Source of the DNA: Nitrospirota bacterium
GTDB lineage: Bacteria; Nitrospirota; JACRHJ01
Reading direction: 5' to 3'
DNA length: 48,162 nt
Assembly (NCBI GenBank): GCA_016212105.1
Contig: JACRHJ010000058.1
Location: 1 to 48,162, forward strand
This document shows, in pieces, positions 13,854-22,475 of the stretch. Position 1 is the stretch's first letter. Every line of letters begins with the position of its first letter. The translations under genes were made by a program, and so were the position numbers. A model generated the notes under the pieces. The model did not search any database. It saw only the letters and a program-made list of their open reading frames with translations, and was not told the origin of the DNA.

Positions 13854-16800
13854 ATATTCTCCGCCTCTCCCTCCCATTCCTTCCTCTGGAAGACATAGTA
13901 AAGAACCGGTATCACGACCAGCGTCAGCGCGGTCGCGGCGGTCATGCCGAAGATGAGCGCCCAGGCGAGCCCGCTCCAGACCGGGTCGGCGGCGATGACC
14001 GACGCGCCGAATATCGCGGCGAGCGCGGTCAGGACTATGGGCCTCGTGCGTATCGCCCCGGCCTCTATCAGCGCGCGCTCGATGCCCATGCCCTCAACCT
14101 TCTTGTCCTGTATGAACTCGATCAGGATAATGGAGTTCCTGACGACGATGCCCGCGAGCGCGATGACGCCTATCATCGACGTCGCCGAGAAGTACACGCC
14201 GAGCAGCGCGAAACCCGGCATGATGCCGACCATGGCGAGCGGTATCGGCCCCATGATAATGATGGGCACCGAGAACGACCGGAAGCGTCCCACAAGCAGG
14301 AGGTATATCAGAAGGAGCGCCACGCCCATGGCCGCGCCGAGGTCTCTGAACACGTCCATCGTGATCTTCATCTCGCCGTCCCATTCGACGGAATACCCTT
14401 CGGGGAGCGGCTCGTCCTTCAGCATCCCCATCATGTCGAGGACGGCGTAGAGCTGGCTCCGCCCCGCCATCTCGCCGTATACGTACACCACCGGCTTCAA
14501 GTCCTTGTGGTATACCGGCTTGTCTTTCACGCCTTCCGCAATGCGGACAAGCTCGGAAAGCGGGACCTGCTGCCCGGCGGGGCCGGTGAGGTACGTCATG
14601 CGCAGGTCGTCGGGAGAAGAGCGCAGCCTCCTGGGGTATCGCAGGAATATCCGGATCGGCACCTTCGAGTCCGGGACGTGCAGCGTTGTGACCGCCGCGC
14701 CTTCCATTGCCACCCTGAGCGCGCCGACTATCTGGCCGGTGGATATGCCGTTCGCCGAGGCCTTTACCTTGTCGACGACGACGTGATACTTCACCGCGTC
14801 CGCCTCGACCGAGTCGTCGATGTCCACGACGCCGTCCGCGGCCCCGAATACACCGCGCATCCTGCCCGCGATCCGGCGGAGCGTCCCGTAGTCCGGGCCG
14901 TAAAGTTCCGCCAGGACGGTCGAGCGCACCGGCGGGCCCGGCGGCTCCTCGACTATCTTTATGTTCGCGCCGTACTGACTCGCGAGCATCTCCATGTCCG
15001 GCCGGATTTTCAGCACCAGCTCTTCACTGGAGATTTTGCGGTCCTTCTTGTCGGAGATGTTCACGCGTATGTCCGCGTAGTAAGACTGGGCGCGGAAGCC
15101 GCTCCCGCGCAGAAGCCCGTTGAAGTCCGTCACCGCGGGCACGCCGACGTAGCTCTCGTAGTCCTTGACCTCGGGCAGCCGCCCGACGTACTCGCCGGCC
15201 GCGCGCGCGACCCTGTCCGTGCCTTCGAGCGCGGTCCCGGCCGGCATGTCGATGGTCACGAGGAACGTGTTATTGTCCGCCTTGGGGAGCATCCTGAACT
15301 TCACCCAGGTCAAGAGTGGAAACAACATCGCCGCCGCGAACAGGAGCGCGACCACGGCAAGGAACATACGCCTCTTGCGGCGCGACTGCAGAAGTGGCCC
15401 AAGCACCTTGTTGTACGTCTTGTATATCGGCGAGTCCTCAAGCTTCCCGCCGCCGTCGTGTTTCACCCGCACAAGCCTGTAAGCGGCCCAGGGCGTCACG
15501 ATGAACGCGACCATGAGCGACGCGAGCATCGCCACCGGCACGTTGAACGGTATCGGGGCCATGTACGGCCCCATCATCCCGGTAACGAACGACATCGGCA
15601 GGAACGCGAGTATGACGGTCAGCGTAGCGAGCACCGTCGGGCTGCCGATCTCGTTCACGGCTTGTATGGACGCGCGAAGGCGCGGGAGCCTTTCGAGCTG
15701 GTAATGCCTGTGCATGTTCTCGACGACGACTATCGCGTCGTCCACGAGGAGGCCGAGCGACAGCGTCAGGGCGAACAGGGTTATACGGTTTATCGTCTGC
15801 CCCGCGAGCATCCCGGCGCCGAGCGTGACGAACAGCGTCAGCGGTATGGCGAGCGCGACGATGAGCGCGTCCCGCCATCCGAGCGCGAAGAAGAGAAGCA
15901 GGACGACGATGAATATGCTGAGGAAGAGGTGTTCGACAAGCTCGTTTACCGCGTGGTTGGCCTTCTCGCCGTCGTTACGCGTGATGTTCACGTCCACGCC
16001 CGGCGGGAGCGCGACTTTCAGTTCATCCATTCTCGCAATAATGTTACGCGCGACCGTTACCGCGTTCTCGCCCTTCTTCTTGGCGACCGCGACGACCACG
16101 GCAGCGTGCTCGGAGGTGTCCACCGGTACTGTGTGCGCGGCGGCCCCGCCGTCAGCACCCTTGCCGCCGGGCAGCCTGTCACCGCTACCCTTCCCGTGCA
16201 CCGCGAAGCGCGCCGGCCCGTACGCGAGCCGCGTGAAATGCTCCGGCTCCTCGACCGTGTCCGTGACCTCCGCGACGTCCCTGAGGTAGACCAGACCCCC
16301 GTTCGCGCTGCCTACCGCCAGGCCCGCTACATCATCGACCGTGCCGAGGAACCCTCCAGCCTCCAGGTACGCCTTCCTGCCGCCGTCCACTAACCCGCCC
16401 GCCGGAAGGTCGACGTTCGCGGCGGACAGCGCGGCCTGTATGGAGAGCTGCGAGATGCCGTACGCGGCGAGCCGTACCGGGTCCAGCTCGACCATGACCT
16501 GCCTGTTCCGGCCGCCGACTATATACGCGTTCGAGGTGCCGGGCACCTTCGCCAGTTCCTCCATGACACCGTCCGCGACGAGCTTCAGTTGATGGTCATC
16601 GTACCCGCCTCCGGAGAGCGCGACCTCGACGATGGGGACGTCGTCAACTTCGATGGGCTTGAAGAGCGGGGGCAGGACCGCGCCCGGCGGGGCGTAGTCG
16701 ATGTTGGACATTACCTTGTTGTAGAGGTTCAGGAGGCTTCTCTCGCGGTCCTCGCCAACCTTGTACCGCACGGTCACGACAGCCATCGAGTTCATGGACG

Positions 16801-17062
16801 CGGAGTAGACGTGCTCGACGCCCTTTATCTCGCGCAGGATGCGTTCGAGCGGCTTCGCTACCAGCTCCTCGACCTCTCTTGCGCTCCCGCCGGGGTACAT
16901 TACGAATATATTCGCGGCGGGTACTACTATCTGGGGGTTCTCCTCGCGCGGTGTGAACATGAGCGCGAAGACGCCGAACGCCGCCACCGCGGCCATCAGG
17001 ATGACGGTCAGCTGCGAGTTTATGAAGTACTCGGTTATCCTGCCCGCGAAGTTGAGTTTCAC
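13850..17062 (-). CDS. RND efflux pump, HAE1-type inner-membrane transporter
   Basis: The protein has 1070 residues. It starts at GTG 17062, overlapping the adaptor stop by 4 bases (GTGA). It is an AcrB-like proton-driven transporter: TM1 (about 15-35), 'PGGSAREVEELVAKPLE' porter domain, the TM4 segment LGLLVDDAIVVVEN with the paired aspartates (441-442) that relay protons, a second half beginning near FRMLPKADNNTFLV, and a C-terminal membrane bundle with GIVVRNSIILIEF and ALTLVVIPVLYYV. Residues 284-318 form a Gly/Ala/His-rich insertion that looks out of place in the porter domain. With the adaptor and outer-membrane factor it forms a tripartite pump. The substrate is unknown. The final Met-stop comes from the REP repeat. 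Confidence 0.93.
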   Translation of the reverse strand: MKLNFAGRITEYFINSQLTVILMAAVAAFGVFALMFTPREENPQIVVPAANIFVMYPGGSAREVEELVAKPLERILREIKGVEHVYSASMNSMAVVTVRYKVGEDRERSLLNLYNKVMSNIDYAPPGAVLPPLFKPIEVDDVPIVEVALSGGGYDDHQLKLVADGVMEELAKVPGTSNAYIVGGRNRQVMVELDPVRLAAYGISQLSIQAALSAANVDLPAGGLVDGGRKAYLEAGGFLGTVDDVAGLAVGSANGGLVYLRDVAEVTDTVEEPEHFTRLAYGPARFAVHGKGSGDRLPGGKGADGGAAAHTVPVDTSEHAAVVVAVAKKKGENAVTVARNIIARMDELKVALPPGVDVNITRNDGEKANHAVNELVEHLFLSIFIVVLLLFFALGWRDALIVALAIPLTLFVTLGAGMLAGQTINRITLFALTLSLGLLVDDAIVVVENMHRHYQLERLPRLRASIQAVNEIGSPTVLATLTVILAFLPMSFVTGMMGPYMAPIPFNVPVAMLASLMVAFIVTPWAAYRLVRVKHDGGGKLEDSPIYKTYNKVLGPLLQSRRKRRMFLAVVALLFAAAMLFPLLTWVKFRMLPKADNNTFLVTIDMPAGTALEGTDRVARAAGEYVGRLPEVKDYESYVGVPAVTDFNGLLRGSGFRAQSYYADIRVNISDKKDRKISSEELVLKIRPDMEMLASQYGANIKIVEEPPGPPVRSTVLAELYGPDYGTLRRIAGRMRGVFGAADGVVDIDDSVEADAVKYHVVVDKVKASANGISTGQIVGALRVAMEGAAVTTLHVPDSKVPIRIFLRYPRRLRSSPDDLRMTYLTGPAGQQVPLSELVRIAEGVKDKPVYHKDLKPVVYVYGEMAGRSQLYAVLDMMGMLKDEPLPEGYSVEWDGEMKITMDVFRDLGAAMGVALLLIYLLLVGRFRSFSVPIIIMGPIPLAMVGIMPGFALLGVYFSATSMIGVIALAGIVVRNSIILIEFIQDKKVEGMGIERALIEAGAIRTRPIVLTALAAIFGASVIAADPVWSGLAWALIFGMTAATALTLVVIPVLYYVFQRKEWEGEAENM

Positions 17063-18216
17063 CGCGCCGCCTTCATCCCCTGCCGCAGCCTCGACAAATC
17101 ACCCACGACGACCTTCTCGCCGCCGGAGAGGCCGGAGAGCACCTCTCGCATACCGCCGGACCCGCCGCCGAGCCGCACGGCCTGGAAGGCGAGCGTCCCG
17201 TCTTCACGCACGACGAACGCGCCCTGCATCCCCTCCCGGTCCACAAACGCGGCGTCAGGCAGCAGCACCGCCTTCCGCGTACCAGCCGGGAGGTAGGCCC
17301 TGCCGAACATGCCCGGCATCAGGCCCTTAGTCCCCGGAAGCCCCAGCTTCACGGTGAATGAGCGCGTCATCGGGTCGGCGGCGGGTACTATCTCGTCCAC
17401 ACGGGCCTTGAGCCTGCCGCCGCCATCAAGCGCGCCATCAAGCGCGTCTATGGCAACCTCGACCGGAGTGCCCCTGCCGATTCCCGAGACGTCGCCCTCC
17501 TTCACTCCCGTGACGAGCTGGAGTTCCCGGTCGTCGTTCAGCTTCATGATAGGCCGTCCCGGCGCGGCCATCTCGCCCGCGCTTGCCGTCTTGCCGGAAA
17601 CTACTCCCCCGAAAGGCGCGCGTATCACGGTATGCCCGAGCATGACGTCCGCCTGGGCTATGGCCGCGTCGGCCTGGGCTATCCGGGCCTTCACCTGCCT
17701 TATCTTCGCGTCCACCTGGCCGAGCTTCGCCTCGGCCATCTTCGCCTGCGTCTCGACGTCGTCGAGCTCCTTCTTCGTCACCGCCTGCTCGGCGTAGAGG
17801 TTCCGGAACCGCCCGGCGTTCACCTTCACATTTGCGAGCGCCGCGTTCGCCTCTGCCTTCGCGGACTCCGCCTCGGACATCGCGGCCTCGCCCTCGGCCC
17901 TCGCCGATTCCGCCTCGCGCTTCCTCGCGAGTATCTCGGCGGAGTCGATCATGACGAGCGCCTGGGCTTTGGCCACTCGCTCGCCCTCGGCTACGAGGAT
18001 TTCCTTTATAACGCCCATGACCTGGGCGGAGAGCACCGCCTCGCGCTTCGCGGCTACGGTGCCGACCGCCTCGACCGTATCCGGGACGTCCCGCACCTCG
18101 ACCGTCGCCGTAGTGACCTCTACCGTCTCCGGTTCCGGGGTACTGGTTTCCGTTTTTGCGCAGCCGATGGCGAGAGCAGTTAATATAGCGAGGGCTATTA
18201 GAATATACTGTTTCAT
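17059..18216 (-). CDS. RND pump periplasmic adaptor (membrane fusion) lipoprotein
   Basis: The protein has 385 residues. ATG 18216 is chosen (GAGG 9 bases upstream, lipoprotein signal begins here) over ATG 18231. The signal MKQYILIALAILTALAIGC has a good lipobox (LAIGC). A biotinyl-lipoyl half (VGTVAAKREAVLSAQVMGVI) and an Ala/Glu-rich coiled coil (about 85-165) are followed by the second lipoyl half (VIRAPFGGVVSGKTASAGEMAAPG), a beta-barrel and a membrane-proximal domain. It links the inner-membrane pump to the outer-membrane channel. It is the second gene of the pump operon; the 4-base overlap couples it to the pump. Confidence 0.92.
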   Translation of the reverse strand: MKQYILIALAILTALAIGCAKTETSTPEPETVEVTTATVEVRDVPDTVEAVGTVAAKREAVLSAQVMGVIKEILVAEGERVAKAQALVMIDSAEILARKREAESARAEGEAAMSEAESAKAEANAALANVKVNAGRFRNLYAEQAVTKKELDDVETQAKMAEAKLGQVDAKIRQVKARIAQADAAIAQADVMLGHTVIRAPFGGVVSGKTASAGEMAAPGRPIMKLNDDRELQLVTGVKEGDVSGIGRGTPVEVAIDALDGALDGGGRLKARVDEIVPAADPMTRSFTVKLGLPGTKGLMPGMFGRAYLPAGTRKAVLLPDAAFVDREGMQGAFVVREDGTLAFQAVRLGGGSGGMREVLSGLSGGEKVVVGDLSRLRQGMKAAR

Positions 18217-18267
18217 AATCGAGGACCTCATGTCATTGACATTACGATAAATCAGGGCCGCCCCCTG

Positions 18268-18361
18268 TCACCCCCGTGAAAACGGGGGTCCAGTGACTTT
18301 TGTCTTGGACTGCTCGCACGCGCAAAAAAAGTCGCTGGGCTCCCGCTTCCGCGGGAACGAC
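18268..18361. repeat. Palindromic repeat inside the efflux operon
   Basis: Two hairpin modules of the 'CCCGC...GCGGG' family: CACCCCCGTGAAAACGGGGG and CTCCCGCTTCCGCGGGAACG, in the 155-base gap between the outer-membrane factor and the adaptor genes. It may soften downstream expression or protect the mRNA; no T-run follows on the minus strand. Confidence 0.7.
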
Positions 18362-18371
18362 GTGCGGAGGC

Positions 18372-19712
18372 CTAATAGTCCATCCGCCCAATCGCGAGCT
18401 TCAGACGCGCCACGGCGACGTTGTAGTCGTACAGGGCCTGGGCGTGGTTGACACGGGCGCGCGTGAGCGCGGTCTCCGCGTCCAGGACGTCAAGCGTCTT
18501 CGCCATACCGGCGGAGAAGCGCCTCTGGATAATACGCAGCGACTCCTCGCCCTCCCCCGCCGCGCCGGACGTAACCTCAATCCTCTGCCGCGCCTCTTCC
18601 ATGTCGTTGTACGCCTGACGCACCTCGAACAGGACGCCTTCCCGCATCGCCTTCAGCCCGTACCCGGCGGACGCCAGTTCCGCGTTCGCCTCCCGGACGC
18701 CGTTTGTCGTGTGCATGCCGTCGAAGACGTTCCAGGACGCCGTGGCCATGACGGTATAGGAGTCACCCCGCCCGCGGAACATGTCCCTGTCGTCCAGCTC
18801 GTAACGCCCGGTCAGGTTAAGGCTGGGGTAGTACCCCGCCTTCGCGTACTTCACGCCCTCCTCCATGTTCCTGACGCCGGCCTCCACCGCGGCGAGGTCC
18901 GGCCTCCCGGACTCGGCCGCCTTCTGGAACTCCGCAAGCGTGCCGGGGAACTCGTGGTACTCAAGCGGCCCGAGGGCGTCGAACGGCGTGTCCTGCGGCC
19001 TTGCGAGCACCATGTTGAGCCCGGCTTTGGCCGTCGCCTCGCGGTTTCTCGCCTTTATCAGCATCTCCCTGACCTCGGCCAGGCGCACCTTAGCCTGGAG
19101 GACCTCCGAGCCTACAAGCATTCCCTGGTCGTGGAACGACTGCGCGAGCTTCAGGTGGCCTTCGGTGGTCTCGACCGCCTTATTGGCAACCTCGACGTAC
19201 TCACCCGCGAGTTCCACGCCGTAGTACGCCTGTACCGCCTGGAAGGCGGTCTGCTGGCGCGCGCGGCCGGCAGACTTGTCCGCGGCCTCGGCCCCGAGCT
19301 TCGCCCTGCGGTACCCGATTATCTCCCGGCCGCCGTTCCAGACCGGCTGGGTGAGCTGCACGCGGAGGTTGAAATTGTCTATCGCGGGCGGTGAGTTGAG
19401 CCTGGCGACGTCGAAGTCGGACGCCGTGAACATGCCCTGGTTCAGCTTCGAACCGAAGGCCATGACCGGGTTGTCGGAACGCATGTACGTCTCGGATATG
19501 TCGAGCCTGGGGAGGAAGTATGACGCGGCCTTGCCTACTCCTGCGCGCGCGGCGTCTGCCTTCGAAGCCTCGGCCTTCAGGCCATGGTTGCTTTCGAGCG
19601 CGAGCCGGACGCAGTCAGGAAGCCCCAGAGACGGGACATCCCCGCCGGCCCATGCGTGCTGAGTTGTTGTCAGCAGCGCGGCCAGCAGGGATGCGTGGAG
19701 GAATGCTTTCAT
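18372..19712 (-). CDS. TolC-family outer-membrane factor
   Basis: The protein has 446 residues. ATG 19712 is preferred because the signal peptide MKAFLHASLLAALLTTTQHAWA begins there; the longer frame (GTG 19739) reads into a repeat. The OEP family shows as two repeats: LPDCVRLALESNHGLKAEASKADAARAG with a long helix, then 'TRPDLAAVEAG'-like segment (GRPDLAAVEAGVRNMEEGVKYAKAGYYPSLNLTGRY), each ending in a beta-barrel hairpin with SYFLPRLDISETYM. It forms the trimeric outer-membrane channel of the pump. It is first in the operon (outer-membrane factor, adaptor, pump). Confidence 0.9.
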   Translation of the reverse strand: MKAFLHASLLAALLTTTQHAWAGGDVPSLGLPDCVRLALESNHGLKAEASKADAARAGVGKAASYFLPRLDISETYMRSDNPVMAFGSKLNQGMFTASDFDVARLNSPPAIDNFNLRVQLTQPVWNGGREIIGYRRAKLGAEAADKSAGRARQQTAFQAVQAYYGVELAGEYVEVANKAVETTEGHLKLAQSFHDQGMLVGSEVLQAKVRLAEVREMLIKARNREATAKAGLNMVLARPQDTPFDALGPLEYHEFPGTLAEFQKAAESGRPDLAAVEAGVRNMEEGVKYAKAGYYPSLNLTGRYELDDRDMFRGRGDSYTVMATASWNVFDGMHTTNGVREANAELASAGYGLKAMREGVLFEVRQAYNDMEEARQRIEVTSGAAGEGEESLRIIQRRFSAGMAKTLDVLDAETALTRARVNHAQALYDYNVAVARLKLAIGRMDY

Positions 19713-19726
19713 AGGATTCCCAAAAG

Positions 19727-19790
19727 GCAGGGCCGACACGACGGTCGGCCCCTACAGAATCGTAGGGGAGGACCATAGCGTCCTCCCTTC
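19727..19790. repeat. Palindromic repeats of the GTAGGGGCCGAC family
   Basis: AGGGCCGAC-ACGACG-GTCGGCCCCTAC is followed directly by a similar unit GTAGGGGAGGACCATAGCGTCCTCCC. Units of the same family are at 25729, 27293 and 28351. They lie between the rhodanese and the efflux operon. Confidence 0.7.
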
Positions 19791-19816
19791 TTCTTATTGA
19801 TGCCGTCGATGGCTCT

Positions 19817-20134
19817 CTACCAGCGGTTTATCCCGCCCTCCAGGTTCTTTACCTGGGTAAACCCTTTCTGCTTGAGGATACGGCATGCCATGATGCTCCG
19901 TATGCCGTTCTGGCAGTAGATGACCAGCTCCCTGTCCCTCGGCAGCTCTCCCGCGCGGCCATCGAGTTCCTGGAGCGGTATGTGCTTCGAGCCGTCTATC
20001 TTCCTCGACGCCCTCTCCGCCGGAGTGCGTACGTCGACCAGGACCATGTCCTCGCCGTTTTTCTTCCTGTCCTTCACTTCCACGGTGGTGACGTTGTCGC
20101 AGCCGCCTCCCATCAACCAGCTCATCAGACCCAT
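19817..20134 (-). CDS. Single-domain rhodanese
   Basis: The protein has 105 residues with no signal peptide. It has the rhodanese fold signatures: MVLVDVRTPAERASRKIDGSKHIPL and the active-site loop CQNGIRS with Cys74, then 'ACRILKQKGFTQVKNLEGGINRW'. It would carry persulfide sulfur on Cys74 and act as a sulfur transferase in the cytoplasm. It has its own promoter (20191-20219) and no obvious partner gene. Confidence 0.9.
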   Translation of the reverse strand: MGLMSWLMGGGCDNVTTVEVKDRKKNGEDMVLVDVRTPAERASRKIDGSKHIPLQELDGRAGELPRDRELVIYCQNGIRSIMACRILKQKGFTQVKNLEGGINRW

Positions 20135-20190
20135 CTTGTTTCAAGCCTCTCTTTCCAAGTTGTCGTTACCTTCGCCGGGCTTGTACTATT

Positions 20191-20219
20191 ACTATACAAC
20201 AAAACCCGGAGGCTGTAAA
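20191..20219 (-). promoter_or_regulatory. Promoter of the rhodanese gene
   Basis: -35 TTTACA (20219-20214), 17-bp spacer, -10 TATAGT (20196-20191). The -35 box sits within the loop of the terminator hairpin at 20201-20228. Confidence 0.65.
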
Positions 20220-20228
20220 ACCTCCGGG
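20201..20228 (-). terminator. Terminator of the SpoU methyltransferase gene
   Basis: On the minus strand CCCGGAGG (20228-20221) pairs with CCTCCGGG (20212-20205) around an 8-base loop, followed by TTTTGTTGT. It lies about 80 bases after the methyltransferase stop. It overlaps the next gene's promoter. Confidence 0.7.
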
Positions 20229-20306
20229 GCCGGCAAAACCTAAAGTTGCAACTACAGGCAATATACCACAAAACCGGCTGGCGAAGCAACAGGAATGAGG
20301 CCATAG

Positions 20307-21149
20307 CTACTTCTGGCCTGGACCGCCGACCCTGACCAGCCTCTGACGGACGGCCTCGTAGAGTATGACGCTCGCGGCGCTCGATACGTTCATCGAGTCC
20401 ATCATCGTCGCCATGGGGATCGTAATCTGTCTGTCCGCGAGGGCGGACGCCTCCGCCGGCAGGCCGGCGCCCTCCTGTCCGAGCAGGATTATGGTCGGCT
20501 TGCCGTAGTCGAGGTCGAAGTATCTGACCTTGGCCGAGACCATGGCCGCCGCGACCTGGTAGCCCTTTGCGCGGAAGCGTTCGACAAAGCCTTCGAGGGA
20601 GTCGACGCGTATGTTCGGCAGCCTGAAGATGCTGCCCATCGTCGCCCGGAGCGCCTTGGGGTTGTAGAAGTCGACCGTCCCCGGCGTCGTGACGACGCCG
20701 CCTATGCCAGCCGCCTCGGCCACGCGCACTATCGTTCCGAGGTTGCCCGGGTCCTGGAGAAGGTGTGCTACGACGATAACCGGCACGCTACCCTTCTCTA
20801 AGTCGTCCTCGGAGAACTCCTTGGGCTGGACGAGCGCCATGACGCCCTGGTTGGTCTTGGTCTCGGATATGTAGTCGATAACCCTGTCCGCGACCCACAG
20901 GACCTCCACGCCCTTCTCTCGCGCGGCTGACACGATGTACGTCGCGCGCTGGTTCTGCATGCCCTGCGGCGTGACGATGACCTTCAGGACGCAGCCGTGA
21001 AGGTCGATGGCCTCCTCGACCATCCTGACGCCCTCGATGAGGAACCGGCCCTCCTTCTGGCGGTTCCGCCCGAGTCCGAGCGACTTCAGGTATTTGATTA
21101 CCTTGTTGCTCCTGCTGCTGATAATCTCCTTCGACATCTCGGCGGTCAT
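20307..21149 (-). CDS. TrmH/SpoU-family RNA 2'-O-methyltransferase
   Basis: The protein has 280 residues. ATG 21149 has GGAGGAG 5 bases upstream; the longer frame is not needed. An N-terminal substrate-binding domain (KVIKYLKSLGLGRNRQKEGRFLIEG) is followed by the SPOUT knot with motif 1 QDPGNLGTIVRVAEAAG, motif 2 ILLGQEGAGLP and motif 3 IPMATMMDSMNVSSAASVILYE. Motif 3 has MDSMNV where most relatives read MxSLNV, a conservative change. It methylates a ribose in rRNA or tRNA using S-adenosylmethionine; RlmB-like rRNA specificity is likely but not provable here. Confidence 0.9.
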   Translation of the reverse strand: MTAEMSKEIISSRSNKVIKYLKSLGLGRNRQKEGRFLIEGVRMVEEAIDLHGCVLKVIVTPQGMQNQRATYIVSAAREKGVEVLWVADRVIDYISETKTNQGVMALVQPKEFSEDDLEKGSVPVIVVAHLLQDPGNLGTIVRVAEAAGIGGVVTTPGTVDFYNPKALRATMGSIFRLPNIRVDSLEGFVERFRAKGYQVAAAMVSAKVRYFDLDYGKPTIILLGQEGAGLPAEASALADRQITIPMATMMDSMNVSSAASVILYEAVRQRLVRVGGPGQK

Positions 21150-21275
21150 GACACTCCTCCGTGGGGGTCGGATAACTCGTTGAATATGACCGGAGCCGGG
21201 CAGCGGGACAGTTTTTCGTATCACGCGGCAGCCGCTGCTTAATTAAATTACAGCACACCCATGCACAGACTCGAA

Positions 21276-21281
21276 ATTATA
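21276..21281 (-). promoter_or_regulatory. -10 element upstream of the methyltransferase
   Basis: A perfect TATAAT on the minus strand, 127 bases before the start at 21149; TTG-rich sequence lies upstream but no well-spaced -35. Confidence 0.4.
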
Positions 21282-21320
21282 CTACACAAAACAGGTCAAC
21301 AATGCAAGGCTTTTTTCGTC

Positions 21321-22475
21321 TTATTTTGCAGTCAGGAGCCGTGCGTAGAGCGCCTCGACCCGCCTCATCATCTCGGACTCGTCGAACTCGTCGGCCTTCT
21401 CCCGCCCCGCATCACCCATCCTCGCCGCGAGAGCCTTGTCAGTGAGCAGCATCCTGACCTTCTCGGCCATTAACGCAATGTCGTGGGGCATAGCCAGATA
21501 ACCGTTGACTCCGTCCTTGACCGCCTCCGGCGTGCCGTCCACCGCGGTAGCTACTATGGGCTTGCCCGCCGACATCGCTTGCGCAAGGACCTTTGGCAGC
21601 CCCTCCCACAAGGACGTCAGGAGGAACACGTCGCAGGAATGCAGGAGGTCCCTGACGTCCCTGCGCCAGCCAAGGAGCGTCACACGGTCGGAGACGCCGA
21701 GCCGCGCCGCCTCCGCCTCGACAAGGCCGCGCAGCTCGCCGTCTCCGGCTATCAGGAAGCGGGCCTCCGGCACGCACTTCAGGACTTCCGCCGCGACACG
21801 GACGAAGTCTGACGGGGCCTTCTGGGGCTTGAGACAGGCGACCATGAGCGCCACGGGCGCGTCCTTCGGTATACCGAGCCCGGCCCTGACGTCGGCCTTA
21901 GGCGGCTCGGAGAAATACGCGACCGGTATCGCGCAGTACACGACCTCCGCCTCGGCCCTGTCGAAGAAGCCGAGCGGCCTGCCCCTGTCGATGTTTGACT
22001 GCGAGTCCGCCGTGAAGCCGTCGGTCATGCGGGCGACGACCTTCTCCGCCGTTATCAGCATACGCCGTTTTAGCGGTCCCTGGAAGTCGTTGAAACCGTA
22101 GCCGTGTATGGAATGGACGACCCTGTCCGCGCCGGCGAGCCATGCTGCGGCACGTCCGAGTATGCCCGCCTTCGAGCTGTGCGTGTGCACGAGCACGCCG
22201 CCGGGCGAGTCCCGGCGTAGCCGCCTGATGACGCCGTACAGCTTCAACAGCGCCACGGTATCCTTTACGGGCGAAATCTCCCTGACAAGCTCCGGGACCT
22301 CTATGAACTCGACGTCCTCCATCGCCCGCGCCTCGGGAGTCAGGATGCCCGGCTCCCCGGTGACGAGCGTAACGTCGTACCGGCCCCGGTCGAGGCGCTT
22401 CACGGTATGGAGCGTCGCCTCCTGCGCACCGCCCAGTTCCAGCTTGGTGATGATATGGACGACCCTTGTCTTCAC
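21321..22475 (-). CDS. GT4-family glycosyltransferase
   Basis: The protein has 384 residues. It starts at GTG 22475, overlapping the upstream stop by 4 bases. It is a GT-B fold retaining enzyme: N-terminal VVHIITKLELGGAQEATLHTVKRL, HTHSSKAGILGR, HSIHGYGFNDFQG, and C-terminal donor site with VACLKPQKAPSDFVRVA, FLIAGDGELRGLVE, and the DVFLLTSLWEGLPKVLAQAMSAGKPIVAT segment holding the conserved glutamate. It transfers a sugar from a nucleotide donor to a growing lipid-linked glycan at the inner face of the membrane. It is last in the four-gene set GT2, WecA-like, flavoprotein, GT4. Confidence 0.92.
   Translation of the reverse strand: MKTRVVHIITKLELGGAQEATLHTVKRLDRGRYDVTLVTGEPGILTPEARAMEDVEFIEVPELVREISPVKDTVALLKLYGVIRRLRRDSPGGVLVHTHSSKAGILGRAAAWLAGADRVVHSIHGYGFNDFQGPLKRRMLITAEKVVARMTDGFTADSQSNIDRGRPLGFFDRAEAEVVYCAIPVAYFSEPPKADVRAGLGIPKDAPVALMVACLKPQKAPSDFVRVAAEVLKCVPEARFLIAGDGELRGLVEAEAARLGVSDRVTLLGWRRDVRDLLHSCDVFLLTSLWEGLPKVLAQAMSAGKPIVATAVDGTPEAVKDGVNGYLAMPHDIALMAEKVRMLLTDKALAARMGDAGREKADEFDESEMMRRVEALYARLLTAK

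Noticed and set aside
14507..16393. A 628-codon plus-strand frame antisense to the RND pump
   Set aside because: Arg/His/Val-rich composition typical of GC-rich antisense frames, no ribosome site, and the pump frame is clear.
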